Shown here: one piece after another, positions 33,358 to 44,836 of the stretch
Layout of the letters: every line of letters starts with the position of its first letter
Numbering within the stretch: the stretch's first letter is position 1
Assembly: GCA_029204225.1 (NCBI GenBank)
Contig: CM055098.1
Span: 4,143,607 to 4,207,606 of the forward strand
Source: Diphasiastrum complanatum
Lineage: Eukaryota > Streptophyta > Lycopodiopsida > Lycopodiales > Lycopodiaceae
Length of the DNA stretch: 64,000 nucleotides
Direction: 5' to 3'
The notes under the pieces: generated by a model
The model's input: the letters and a program-made list of their open reading frames with translations, nothing else
Told to the model about the DNA's origin: nothing
Databases searched by the model: none
Made by a program: the position numbers and the translations under genes

Positions 33358-35306
33358 CTAGTTATTTAAATCTTCATCCTTTGTTCGGCTGACCCGATAC
33401 GAAGGTTTAGAAATAGGTGTTGTACCTGGTACTAGGTTTATTACATGATCTACCTCTCTGCTAGGTGGTAAACCATGTGGCAAATCTTCAGGAAAAACAT
33501 CTTTAAATTTAGACAATAAAGTTTCTAATTTACTGATTTTCTGCTGTATAGAACTGGAAATAAAAACTTCAGGAATAAACTGAAAGTCACATAAGAATAC
33601 CTGATGGTCTTCGTCTCCAATTAGCTGACAGAGCTCTGAACTGCAGACCGTAGGACTGTTGGAAACTTCATGCTCCTCATGCAATTGGATCTCTCGGCCT
33701 TTATGCTGAAAGCTGAGGGTGTTCTCCTGATAATTTCTGTGGAGAGAAGATCCTAAACTGTAGAGCCAATCTCTCTCGAGAACTATGTCTATGCGATCTA
33801 GGTGCATCATCTGAAAGTTTATTTCATCTTGGTACCCCTGAATACCAAGATTTAAGCTACTAACCATAGTTTCCCATATTTTTTTATCTTCCCCCTTAGC
33901 TAGTGAAACTATGTACCTATGCTGACTAGGTACTTCTGGTAGTTTAAGCTTTTTAACTAGGGTGTAGTTGATGAAATTATGGGTTGCTCCATCATCAACC
34001 ATAACTCTTACTAACTGGTTACCAACTTTCCCATGCATACGTACTAGGTCATGCGGCCCAAAGCTGAAGGGTCTCGCTAGCATTGCAGAGGTCAGCTGGC
34101 AACAGTGTTCATGATCTTCATGATACACTTTGATCTCGGAAGTTGTAGAGTCACTGCGGACACTTACAGTCTGAACAAGATGAACTTGTTTCTTATCTTT
34201 TTTATCTTTTTTAGTGAAAGGCCCCTTGGAACACTATCTGACTGTGTGTCCCTTGCCCATACACACAAAGCACAAACGTTCCTTTTTTTGGCTTTCTCAA
34301 AATCATATGGTTTTAAGGGCTGTATGAGTGAAGCACGTTTCTGAGGAGCTTCACTTTTAAATTTATCTTCTTTATTTCTTTTAAAAAATTTCTTTTTAAA
34401 TTGAAAGTCTTTCTGAGGAGGCTGCTCAGAAAGGGGCTGTTGTCTCGCCCTCTTCCTACCCACTGAATCATCATAGATTTGAGCATATCTGAGAGCTTGC
34501 TCAAGGGTAGTAGGCGAGTTTCTTTGGACCTCTACTTTATATTCATCTTTGAGGCCACGGACAAATCCCCTAATTTTCTAATAATCATCCATATTTTTAA
34601 TCTTTAAAATTGCTTCTCGATACTGCGAGATATATTGGATGAAGAACTTGTCCATTACTATTCTTTCTCAGGCTTCCCAGGCTCTATCAAGTTCATTTTC
34701 ATGTAGGAATTCTCTTAGGAAGGCTTCTTCAAAACCTTTCCATGACCAGGGAGTCTGCCCAATCTCCTGGAGATTTAACCACCACTTATAGGCCATGGGC
34801 CCTAAGGAAAGACTGGCCTCAATAGCTTACAAATGGTCAGGGGTCTGTTTAAGAGCATGAATGTTCTTACATTTGCTGAGGAAGGTTTGTAGAATGTCTG
34901 CATTTCTATCCTTCTCTTCCCCATTAAATCTAGGAGGCTTTAAATCTTTAAAAACACTGGGGTGAGACCGTAAAGTCTCACCCGAAACTGATGGAAGTGG
35001 AGAAGGGGACAACTGAGAAGTGGAGAGAAGGCTTTCTTTCACGGAACTCAAAATCAAGCTTTTGAGTTCAGCGAATGAGTCGTCCACACTGGACTTGAAA
35101 TTGGCTAATGCCAACTTCAGTTCATCCACTTATGTTACTAAGTGGAGTAACTGCTCCTTGGTAACCAGTTTCTTGAGTTCTTCAGCGAACTGTTCCCATT
35201 CTTCCATTTCCATTGGTTCTTTCCATTTACTGTAAGCCAAGGCTTCTGTTTCAAGTTCGTCAAAGCCTCTCTCCGGGGGTTGATCAGGTCCCTGAGGAGT
35301 GGTCAT
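33358..35306 (-). pseudogene. gag-protease of gypsy copy 1b
   Basis: The gag ATG is kept at 35306 (MTTPQGPDQPPERG). Stops follow near 35130 and 34830, both at codons that are sense in copy 1a (GAA and CAA). The nucleocapsid knuckle region lies at about 34200-34290 and is frame-broken (CFVCMGKGHTVR is read in one frame, then a TAG). The protease VMVDDGATHNFI is at about 33980-34010 within an open frame of 256 codons (33358-34128). That is the longest intact protease frame of the family here. Confidence 0.88.
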
Positions 35307-36100
35307 TTTTGGAATTGAAAGAGAGGTACCCTAACTTCTGATGAAAAAAGTCAAAAATACTAATTTACAACTGTACAAGGGAAAAGAAGGATGACTTAGC
35401 TATTTTTGAGGACTGTACTTCAAAAAAAATTACGAAGAGGAATCCTCTCAGCTCTTTTACCCAAGATTTCAGACCTGCTGTCCCGGAAAATCCCAGCTTG
35501 AAACTCCAAAATGGTGTCAAAATTTTTGGCTCCTTGAGTATAGTAGCTCATTGATCTGATTGTAGTTGTGAGGCTCCAAAAAACGAGGCAAAAAACTCGA
35601 GAAGGTGCCAAAATATTTTGAGGTTGATAGCTGCCTACCCTCGCTGATCTAGCAATCTAACTGGCTCGTTTTCTTCTGATTTAAGACCCAAAAAATATTT
35701 CAATTTCTGATTTTGGTGTCTCTCTACCCTCGCTGACTGGACAACGACCTATTTGCACCAAAAAACTTTGATTTAAACCCAAAAATGATTATGGAAATCA
35801 GAAAAGATGTGGGTACTATCAGCGTTAGATCGGCACCACTCTTTCTCTTCAAAATTTCGTTTTGATTCTCGAATTTGATGGCAAAATCAGAGATGAGGAC
35901 TGGTTTTGCAGCGTTGGACCTGCTCTAGAAATTTTATCTAATTTCTATCTGACAAGCAAGCTTTTCTACACACTTCTGATTGGTAGCAAGATGTTCCTAA
36001 AGCGCTGGCCCTGCTACTCTACTTTCTGAGAATTTTAAAAAGTTATGAGCAATCTAGCTACTTTCTCCAATGCTGAAAACTGAATTCCCTAGGATGGAGA
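35307..36100 (-). other. Leader of gypsy copy 1b
   Basis: Non-coding leader between the primer site and gag, similar in position and composition to that of copy 1a. No gene seen. Confidence 0.7.
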
Positions 36101-36472
36101 TGGCTCTGATACCAGTGTAATAGATCCTAACACCACAATAGGGCAAACACTAATTGATCCACCCAACCTTGCCTACCCCCTGATATAGAGTAAGCTCTCC
36201 TAGCCCAGTGTGAGGACTGGTAGCATGCAACTACCAAGTGTCGGCCACGTGTCACTGACGTGGCCAACTGCACGTCGAGACCCAATTGGGGGCCCTATCC
36301 TGCTGATAGGGTCCCTAAACTGTGTTAGGCCCGCTATGGCTATGGACCGTGCTGGGGCAGACTACTCAAACTGTATTGCCCTTTTGGTCGTGTATGTTGG
36401 ACACAACCCTGACTGTGGTATCTGACCTATCTGTGTTCTCTAGGGTTTGGCACTGGTTACGAGCTCGTAATA
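36101..36472 (-). repeat. Primer site and 5' LTR of gypsy copy 1b
   Basis: The minus strand reads ...ATTACA, C, then TGGTATCAGAGCCA (36114-36101), the tRNA-iMet primer site. The LTR is 36116-36472. Its terminal dinucleotide is TA (36472) where the family has TG, a likely point mutation. Confidence 0.93.
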
Positions 36473-36477
36473 GGTCT

Positions 36478-37335
36478 ACCAGGACTGCACCCACCGCATA
36501 GTCACTAGCATCCATTTCCACCAGGAAAGATCTGCTAGGGTCCACTATGTGTAAGATAGGGGCTGTAGACACTAACATCTTCAAAGCTGTGATTAAGTTC
36601 ATCGGTCCAAGTAACAGGTGGACTGATTTTCAAGCACCTTCCAGTTTCTTTCTTATTACCCTTTTTACTTTTGGCTTTCTTCACTCTCTTAAGAAGATTC
36701 ATTAGAGACAATGCAATTAAGGCATAGTCTTTAATGAATTTATGGAAAAACCATATGAAGCCCAAAAAAGATTTAACTTCCCTAATGGTTTTCAAGATAG
36801 GCCAATCACGAACTTTCTGGACCTTATCGTAATCAATCTCTAAACCTCGATCGGAAATGATATGTCCCAAGTACTTGAGTCTTGTTTGAAATAACTCACA
36901 CTTAGACTCCTTAGCATAAAGCTTTGTCTGTCTTAGATTATATAAGACTGTACGCAAATGCGCCTCGTGCTCCTCAAGAGTCTTACTGTAAATCAAAATG
37001 GCGTCCAAAAATACCACGAGAAACTTCCCTAGATACGGATGAAGAATATCGCTCATCATCTACCGGAAGGTTGCTGGGACATTAGTTAGACCAAAGGGTA
37101 AAACAAAAAATTTGTAATGGCCATACCTAGAACGAAAACCAATTTTGGAAACATCCCCCTCGTGTATTCTGATTTGACGGTATTCCGGCCTAAGGTCCAA
37201 TTTGGTGAAATACTTAGCACCATTCAATCAGTCCATTAAGTCGTCCATCCGATGTAAGTGATAAAGGTTCTTAATTGTCATTTTATTAAGCTTTTTATAA
37301 TCAACACAAAGATGAATATTATCGTCTTTCTGCCA
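36478..37335 (-). pseudogene. Older minus-strand gypsy: reverse transcriptase and start of RNase H
   Basis: The minus strand reads [47 protein letters not shown], then VVFLDAILIYSKTLEEHEAH and ESKCELFQTRLKYLGHIIS. The catalytic pair LDD reads LDA, so the second Asp is lost. After ALSLMNLLK there is a Lys-rich loop and the RNase H start FLVEMDASDYAVGAVLV, which is cut by copy 1b at 36473. A stop lies near 37220. It belongs with the integrase and LTR at 28800-30803. Confidence 0.9.
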
Positions 37336-37469
37336 AAGCTGGTAAAGCACGTTTTATCTCTCTAGAAAGTCATTTTTTCTCTCTAGAATTTGTTGATCCC
37401 CAGGCTTCCTTTAATCATGCCTAGATCGTGTGAGGTGATTGCACATCGATCTGAGCTCTCTGGACTTCG

Positions 37470-38455
37470 CTAGAACCGATCAAAAATTTTCAGCCATAGG
37501 AACTTGGTGTCGGCTCTGGTCAAAGTGGCACCGGTGGCACCGGGAGCAGCAATGGCGCTGCTGGCGCCGGGGGCAATGCTAGCACTGGTGGCGCCGGAAG
37601 TAAAGCTTGTAAAGGTAGCTTTACAACACCAATACTTGTGGAGTCGGCTGCAGTTGATGGGTGTATCAAATGGGGTCTCATTCAAATTCTCAAGGTCCAC
37701 AGCTCCATGGCTCAAGATTTCTTTTACACGATACGGGCCTTTGCCTGTGAACTTCAATTTTCCCTTGATCATCTTGGTTTTATACATGAGGACTAGGTCC
37801 CCAAATCAAAGATCTTCCTTGTGTAACCAACGATCATGTCACGCCTTGCGTCGTGATTTCTCGACTACGAGTGCATGTATTGCCAAGATGCGTGTCTCGC
37901 AAAGTTTATGTAAGGCTTCATGGCGTAGTTGTAGAGATTTGAATTCATCCAAGCACTGTGTCACGACAACTCTTGATGACGACACCAAAAACTCTACTGA
38001 CATTACTGCATCTTGACCATAAACCAATTGAAAGGGTGTTTGATCAGTGCTTCCCTTGTATGCTGTTCTGAATGCCCACAACGCATGCCCACACTACACA
38101 GCGCAGCATGTAGCTTGTGCTCCCAATCAGATCTGCTAGCTTCAACTGTTTTTGTGATAACACTACACAAGATCTTGTTGGATGATTCGGCATGTCCATT
38201 TCCACGAGGATAATAAGGTGTGCTGAATCGATGGATCACGAAGAATTCCTCCAACAGGACTTTAATGGTCTCATTAACGAAATGGCTTTCGTGATCGTTG
38301 ACTATCTCCACCGGGCATCTGAAGCGCACAATGATATTTTCGTATAGGAACTTGGCGGTTGCTTGAGCGTCAACCGTTCACACTGCCTTGTCTTCTACCC
38401 ACTTCGTGAGATAGTCCGTAGCCACGATAATATATCGGGCTTGTGAACTTTTGTT
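37470..38455 (-). pseudogene. Tat/Athila-type gypsy integrase fragment
   Basis: The minus strand reads YIIVATDYLTKWVEDKAV, IVNDHESHFVNE, STPYYPRGNGHAESSNKILC and TPFQLVYGQDAVMSVEFLV. TDYLTKW, ND and GHAESSN give the Asp, Asp and Glu of the DDE core. The STPYYPQGNGQAES and FQLVYG.EAV words mark the non-chromovirus (Tat/Athila) branch, so this is not part of the neighbouring chromovirus. A TGA follows DKAV and a frameshift occurs near 38080. No reverse transcriptase, chromodomain or LTR of this piece is recognised. Confidence 0.85.
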
Positions 38456-39050
38456 AGAAGATTTTGGTGAAGATTCTTCTAACGGATGATTTGGGTAAAG
38501 ATTCTTCGAACGGATTACAAGATTTTTGTGTGAGCTATGAAGGGATTGTATCATTCAATTCGAATATGGAGTAATCAAAACTCGGAAAGAGGATTTTCCC
38601 ATTGCTCCACTGACAACAAAGTTCAAAAGTTAAAGAGAGTGCAAGAATCCCGTCAAATGGGCTAGCAGGGAAAGCCAGTTTCTCCTCACCGAGTTGGTAT
38701 GAAGAAAGTTCAACCTTTGATCTTGTAACAAATGTCGAAAGTGCCCAACGAATATCGCATGTTATACAACCAAAAGGAGTTCCAGAATCCAGATTCACCA
38801 AGAAAGCCAATATCAGAAGGTCGACAAGATTGCAGACCAGCCAATGAGCGAAGACAAAGCCCAGCGTCTCCCCAACAGATTTTATGACAATGGGAATAAA
38901 AACATGGCCGAGTCGGCATACGAGTTAGATCTATATATAATGTCAGACACCCTGAAATGGTGCACTGTACTCGTAAGACAAAGGCACGAGAAGTAGAGAT
39001 AGATCTAAAATACCAATGGGCCAAAATAAGAAAGGACCCAAGTAGTTCTA
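38456..39050. other. Between two gypsy remnants: no gene recognised
   Basis: Short open frames only. TTCTTCTAACGGAT and TTCTTCGAACGGAT form a small local repeat near 38475-38510. Confidence 0.5.
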
Positions 39051-39804
39051 AAATGCATTTTGGCTTTTTAACTTTTTATGATAGTCAAGTTATTATGACA
39101 CATGGCTTTGGGTGAACCAAAAACGCTAACCCTAACTTTGTCTATAAGTAGGGATGTGACACCATTTTGTACTCACTTGTCACTTGTATGATTAGAGATT
39201 GAGAGAGAGAGAGAAGAAAGCCTCCTCCTCCACTTTCATACTTTTGTAAAGTCCTCCTATTTTGACATTGTATGCTTGCTTGTGGATGAATGAATGCTTG
39301 ATTGTCTTTGTTTAATCATGCTATCACAAATAGAAAGATCATTAGCTCAAGCTTTCATCCTTCTAATCCACAAAATCACACAATTGTAAAATAGGTGTTA
39401 GAAATCCATTTGGAGTGATCAATAGAATCCAATAGGTAGATTTCCATTCCATTGTACACCTTCCTTGAGAAGATAACCCTCAAGAGGACAAGATCTAGAG
39501 CTCAAGAAGCCTAGATTTACCAAAAAACATTGATCCATGAAGAGGATCCATCCATAAACCCAAAATCTCAAGAGAGTAGGAAGAGTGTCAAGCATCTCAC
39601 CCCTCATCTAAGTCATTCCACAATTAGACCTCACGCCAAGATTGACATCCTCGGTAGGCTTAGATTCCATGTAGATCCGTAGTTTTACCCCCTCCCCATT
39701 CGATCGAAGCCTATACTACATGACGACTCACTCGGTTGGAGATCCAAACCTTGACTTTGCCCTCTTGATTGCTACGATTGGGGTGGCACGGAAAGGGTCC
39801 AACA
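39050..39804 (+). repeat. 5' LTR of a Tat/Athila-type element (start approximate)
   Basis: The right end is fixed by the primer site: the LTR ends CCAACA at 39804. TCTATAAGTAGGG near 39140 is a TATA-like box, followed by the GAGAGAGAGA and TTTGTAAAG text that often sits around the transcription start and end in such LTRs. The left end could not be fixed. Confidence 0.55.
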
Positions 39805-39810
39805 TTTTTT

Positions 39811-39828
39811 TGGCGCCGTTGTCGGGGA
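39811..39828 (+). other. Primer binding site, tRNA-Asp type
   Basis: TGGCGCCGTTGTCGGGGA matches the tRNA-Asp-complementary primer site of Athila/Tat elements (TGGCGCCGTTGCCGGGGA) with one difference. It follows the LTR end after a short T run. Confidence 0.85.
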
Positions 39829-40879
39829 GGCAGTGCTAAGCTACTGTTTAGATGGGTTTTAGTTTGTTTTTTGCTTGAATTTTGCTTGCATTTTGACAAG
39901 TTTATTATTCGTCCACATGCTTTTTTCCTGTTTTTTGTTGTCTTCTTTGCTTGCCAATTTTCCTGTGAGCTAGGCAGAGTCCAGGCTATGTTCAGAGAGC
40001 TCTGCGAGTTATAAGTTATAACTCGCCAACTATACATCTACTCACCCTGTCACCTATTACTCGCCGATAGCTTTTTGACATTTTTTTCAAGCCAAAATTA
40101 TTCGCCATCAAAGCAGGGTGATTAGTAGCCTCAGAGCTATCATTTTGGTGATCGGCGAGTTATCAGGCTTTTACTCGCCAGTTCAAATTTCCTGCCATTT
40201 CAGATTCCCGCCATTTTTTCATTTGCTTGCCTATTACTCGCCATCAGAGCTTTTTCAATTTTTGTTTACTATCTTTAGTCGTGATCAGAGCTTTGGACTG
40301 TATAGATCCATCATCTGATCACCTATACACATAAAAGATCTACTAAAATATTACATGAGGAAAAGGAACTGGAAAAAAATAAACAACCGAAAAACAAAAA
40401 TATTAAAAATAGTCCCAACATATGTTCCTATGTATGCATCTGAGATTCGGTAGGAGATTATCCACCTTGGATAATCCACCCTGGATCCCCCTGAAGTCGA
40501 TCTGTTGAAAAGTGATATCAGATTGCCCTTAGGCACCTTACTCAAATCTCATCCGACCCTTTGAGAAGGATTGAAAACCTACATAGACGGACCTGGCCGC
40601 GAAAGACCAGAGGTGCACACTATCAATTTGGTGCTAGATGAAGAAGTAGAGAGATCACACCCACTCCACCAAGTAGGTGTAGGATGGGAGAAAGATGCTA
40701 AGCATGTGACCATTTCGATCACGCATTGAGGGTTTTCAAAAGAATCGGCCATAGTCAATGGAGGGTCTGGAGTAAATATCATATCCTCCAAACTTTATCA
40801 TGAATGGGGTCTTACTCGTATGGTAAGTGCTCCTTTTACGATTTGACCAGCTAACCAATTTAGCATGAAACCATTATTA

Positions 40880-41030
40880 GGCATAGCCAACGAAGTGCAT
40901 ACCAAAATAGCCAGAATTCATTTTGTGCTTGATTTTGTACTCTTGGACTTGCCCGATTCATCCCAATTCTACAGTGTCCTACTAGGTAGATTGTGGCTCA
41001 GAATGTCCCAAGCTCTTCACGATTGTGGAT
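40880..41030 (+). pseudogene. Tat/Athila-type protease fragment
   Basis: The frame reads KIARIHFVLDFVLLDLPDSS and QFYSVLLGRLWLRMSQALHD, then TAG. The LLGR.WL pattern is the C-terminal half of gypsy aspartic proteases of this branch. The active-site half is not seen. A similar protease, with the active site, is at 62870-63110. It probably belongs to the element whose LTR ends at 39804; gag between them is unrecognisable. Confidence 0.6.
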
Positions 41031-41399
41031 AGAATTGTATTCTGCTGCAGAATTGTGATTCCGCAGTTAAGATTGATCCCGATACCTAGATTACGAAACC
41101 GACCGATTAAAGAGCCATGGTTTCAAGCTCTGCTACGAGGAGACATACGAGGAAAGTCGTTGGAAGAGAATTGTCACATGTGATGATTCACAAACCGATC
41201 TAGTAAACTAGACCGAAGCCCTAGCTATGGTTGATTGTCTTCAGTTTGATGTTTCATCAGTTGAGCAGTCTCTTAAGCGAAGGTTGACCGTAGACCCATT
41301 CTCCGATGAAGACGATATCCCGATTAAGAGGTTAGTACAACCAGTGAAGAAATATAGCGAAGGCCATCAAGACTTCGTTTTGTTCCCAAGGAGCCAACA

Positions 41400-43180
41400 T
41401 TTATGAAGGTCCTTCCCGTACGAAAGAGATAGGAAACAAAGATGGTGCAAAGACAATATGCCTTCTATAAGTTTGATGGTAGAATTGCTCACATGGTTGT
41501 GAGAATATATATGGTTGGACAAGTTGGACATGTATTTTCAATCACATCTGACCGATGACTATGATAAGGTTAGATTTGTGAGAATATATTTGATGGATGT
41601 GTAGGTCAAACATAGTTTTGTATGACAGCTAACTGGTCACAATTCGATTGATTTGTATCAAGATTAGAAAGTTCTATTACAATAAGTGATTTTTGTTGGA
41701 TCAAGTCTCGTATTCCTTGATGGTTGGGCTAATGAGCTTGATCTTAGTGTGAACTAGGAGCAATGAGAGGTTGATGCAAGGAAAGAAATTCCATGTTAAC
41801 AATCTCTTTTATTAAATAATTGTCAATAATTTGTGAAATAGCATTCTTTGAGAAATAATACTCCATTAGAGTTAACTAAGTTACAATTTCTTAGTTAAGT
41901 AGGTAATAAATATAGATTGTGTGAGATTTGTGGAGATGCACAAACCAATAAAAAAAAAGCATAGGCTTATTGATGATGATTGTTTGGAGACGATTACTTT
42001 CAAGTTCATAAGATATCTTAATGAGAATTGGACTTTTAGGGGATTCAGGATCTGATTGAAATGTAGTGTTTTGAATGTGTAAAGGCCCACACCTAGACAT
42101 TCAAGTATTTCTAACACATATACAACTAACCAAATCAGGAGTATTACTTTGTTGAATGAATCTATAGTGTGACATCATTCAACGATACTTTAGATTATAT
42201 GCATGACTTGAAAATCACAACCATTGTGAGTCATTTAGAGGGCTATTTGCATATCACACATATAACTTTTGATTTGGATTATTTCCCAACTAGAATAGTG
42301 TTTCCACCCAGTTCAGAATCGCCCTTTTCAGAATCAGATGAGTCGGCATGAATTGTGGTTTTGAATCGGGTCCCTTCCGAAAGAATCGGAAAGAATCGAC
42401 AATTTATTTTTTGCATTTTTTTAGATATAATGTTGAAAAGACTCAAAATGGAAGTTTGGGCAATTTTCCTTAAAACCATCAATTTGCTTCCAAAAATAAT
42501 TATCTTCTTATCGACATTTTCATTAGATTAAATGCTTATAAACAATACAATTTCTCAATCACTTGTCTCTACCATCTAACACTTTCTCCAGCCCAAGGTA
42601 CTATGTTTTAAATCTCCTCAACAAATCCCAAATCATTGTTAGACGCAAGAGTGTCACCCTCATGTGAATTCAACTTAAGTTAACTCACTTGAAGCATTGT
42701 ATGAACTTTAGTTTATTCAAGGAGTTCTTGCATCCTTCATCTTCTAGAAAGCTTCTAGGGCATCATACATCGACTTACAGTTGATTGTTAATCTATAGAG
42801 CAGCTTGGCTAGGAGAGCAAAAAGGAGTATGAAGCATCTATAGCAAGTCACATGACCCATGTCACAGATAGTTTTGGGTAGTGACATCTCCATTATAACC
42901 TTGACCTTGTCAAGATTATTGGCAATTCCATATTGGAAAATGATGTGGCCTAAGACAATGTCATGGGTAACCCAAATCTAACAAGTCACAGGTTTTGAAT
43001 AAACATTGTATCTGCAACACTCATTAAGAACCCATTTTAGGTGATCAAAGTGATTCCTTTGAGTTGAGTATAGTTACATCATTCAGCTATTCCAATGGTT
43101 TTATAGACGAGCTCAAGTTCGATACACAACAAGATCAACTGAATATCAAAGATTCAAAAAAACATGTAAATTTATAAGCC
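41400..43180. other. No gene recognised
   Basis: AT-rich sequence with short unrecognised open frames. No LTR end, repeat or splice-linked ORF is seen. Confidence 0.5.
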
Positions 43181-43189
43181 AAAATTAGA

Positions 43190-43870
43190 TTGATGGCATT
43201 CAATAAAGATCAAACGCGTTCAAATTTCACGATGCCATCTATGAGGTCGTCATCATCAAAGTCAATAAAATCATTAAATTTAGAAATCATCCTTGACATA
43301 AGAGATCATATCTCATCTTCTCTGAGATCCATTACGTCTCCGATGTCGCTAATGGACAAGAATGTAATATCGTCCATATGGTACACAGGGAGGTCCATCA
43401 GGGTTCTGCTCTGGTCAATCTCGCTCATGGTAGATAAGGGAGAGATAGACGGAGAACGAGCCTTGGCAGGATCATATTGTTGTGCTTGCGTGGCCTCCTC
43501 TACATCTCCTAAAACCTCATCAGTAATGGAAACCTCTGAAGCCACACGAGTGGTAGGGGCAGGCAAATCAATCATGGACGACCCAGAAGATTCTGCCTCA
43601 TCAGGGATAAGAGCAGATAAGAAAAACACGACGGCCATACCCTCCTGAACAAAGCGACATACTCGATTGTGCTCCTCATAGAGTATGACACGTTTAAACA
43701 GATCGATAAGTTTGGTAAACTTACGATCATGCCTTTGCTTGGCACTAGGCTGAGCATGAGTCAAATATGTGAAATGCACAAATTTCAAGCCATCCATCAA
43801 AAGGGTACCCTATTGCAAGCACTCATATAGTTTGAGAAAAACTTCCCTGTGCTCAACAACAAATCTTTTT
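43190..43870 (-). CDS. Unrecognised ORF, about 164 codons, acidic C-terminus
   Basis: The minus strand is open from 43800 to 43306. It reads MDGLKFVHFTYLTHAQPSAK and later MTSEVSI-like and acidic text ending GDVMDLREDEI. In the same frame after the stop it continues FNDFIDFDDDDLIDGIVKF, and upstream of 43800 it reads FVVEHREVFLKLYECLQ and a TAG. The frame is therefore longer than the open part, broken by two stops. I do not recognise the family. It could be a retroelement gag or a host gene remnant. Confidence 0.35.
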
Positions 43871-44249
43871 ATGTCAAACTAAAAATCGAAATAGGAAAAA
43901 AAATGGGCCTGTCTATCGCTAACCTTAGCATCAACAAGGAAAGAACTAAGAGCTCTATCATAGATCGAACTACTAGAAGAGGAGGCCATATCGATATGAG
44001 GCACCGACTAGCAAGGGGAAATCAACAGTGTAATCTTGGGCACATGATGGCGATATACACTTTACACGATGCCGGATATCGGAACTACGCGCCAGGGGAG
44101 CAGCGCGACTATGGAACGATCTGTTGGGCGCGTGGTAGCGATATTGTATGTACTGATTTAGCAGCAGGTCGGTTTCCTGGACTCAATATGCGAAACTGAA
44201 TTCCGAAAACAACACTCATATATATATTCTAGTTCAGAGCATATGAACC

Positions 44250-44560
44250 GTACACGTGTTTCGGAAACGTGGCCGTCAAAATTGCCACACATGTGGAAAC
44301 GACGGCCCAATCATTGGCATGACACGTGTACACATCAGATCTCGACACATGTGCTCGCATGTGCATGCCAACTATATGATCATACGAAGCAGTCATCCTG
44401 TGATGCATGTGTGGCCCAGATCATGACATGTGTCCTCGCACGTGCATGCCAGTCGTATGATTGTACGAACCGCTGATGTCCTGACACGTGACAGGTCCAT
44501 GTGATGACACGTGTGACCACACATGCGGGGAGTGGAGGTGTCACATCACACGTGTAAATA
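44250..44560 (+). promoter_or_regulatory. Array of ACACGTGT/ACATGT palindromes upstream of the histone-like ORF
   Basis: About ten ACACGTGT, ACATGTG or CACGTGC words occur in 310 bp. CACGTG cores are G-boxes, bound by bZIP and bHLH factors in plants. Within the array an imperfect 81-bp tandem repeat is visible: copy 1 begins 44338 (GATCTCGACACATGTG) and copy 2 begins 44419 (GATCATGACATGTGTC), both with CATGCCA....TATGAT..TACGAA. The array ends about 20 bp before the TATA box. Function is inferred from motif and position. Confidence 0.5.
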
Positions 44561-44579
44561 GGATGGGATGTTCTACAGG

Positions 44580-44586
44580 TATAAAA
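44580..44586 (+). promoter_or_regulatory. TATA box of the histone-like ORF
   Basis: TATAAAA inside CAGGTATAAAAGGATG, 250 bp before the ATG at 44837, leaving room for a 5' UTR of about 220 nt with a CT-rich stretch. Confidence 0.55.
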
Positions 44587-44836
44587 GGATGTTTTCGGCT
44601 CATATTTCAGTTTCGAATTTCTTCGTTCCCTAGCTCTCCTCAACTTTCTTTGTTTAGTTCCGCTCTTCACTATACGCATATCGCTACCACGCACCCAGAG
44701 ACTCACATACTAGTACAGCTTCCCCCTCCGCGCATCGTGGCGATACGCCAGCTACCATATCGCCATCACACGTCTCCCCTATCGGATATGCACTTTTCTT
44801 TCTCATTGGCGCGTCATATTGATACCTTAGCTTGAA

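Larger units (their letters stand above)
30799..36477 (-). mobile_element. Ty3/gypsy chromovirus, copy 1b
   Basis: Same family as copy 1a, on the minus strand. The 3' LTR is 30804-31161 and the 5' LTR is 36116-36472, flanked by a perfect GGTCT duplication (30799-30803 and 36473-36477). The 5' LTR begins TATTACG instead of TGTTACG. The element is about 670 bp shorter than copy 1a because nearly all of the reverse transcriptase is missing (junction near 33330). Stops and frameshifts occur elsewhere. It could only move with help from another copy. Confidence 0.95.

Noticed and set aside
37504-38016. 170-codon plus-strand ORF with Ala/Pro/Gly-rich start
   Set aside because: It is the reverse strand of the Tat/Athila integrase C-terminus and its GC-rich repeat; the minus-strand frame carries the known motifs.
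43190-43648. 152-codon plus-strand ORF
   Set aside because: Shadow of the longer minus-strand frame, which extends further in both directions.
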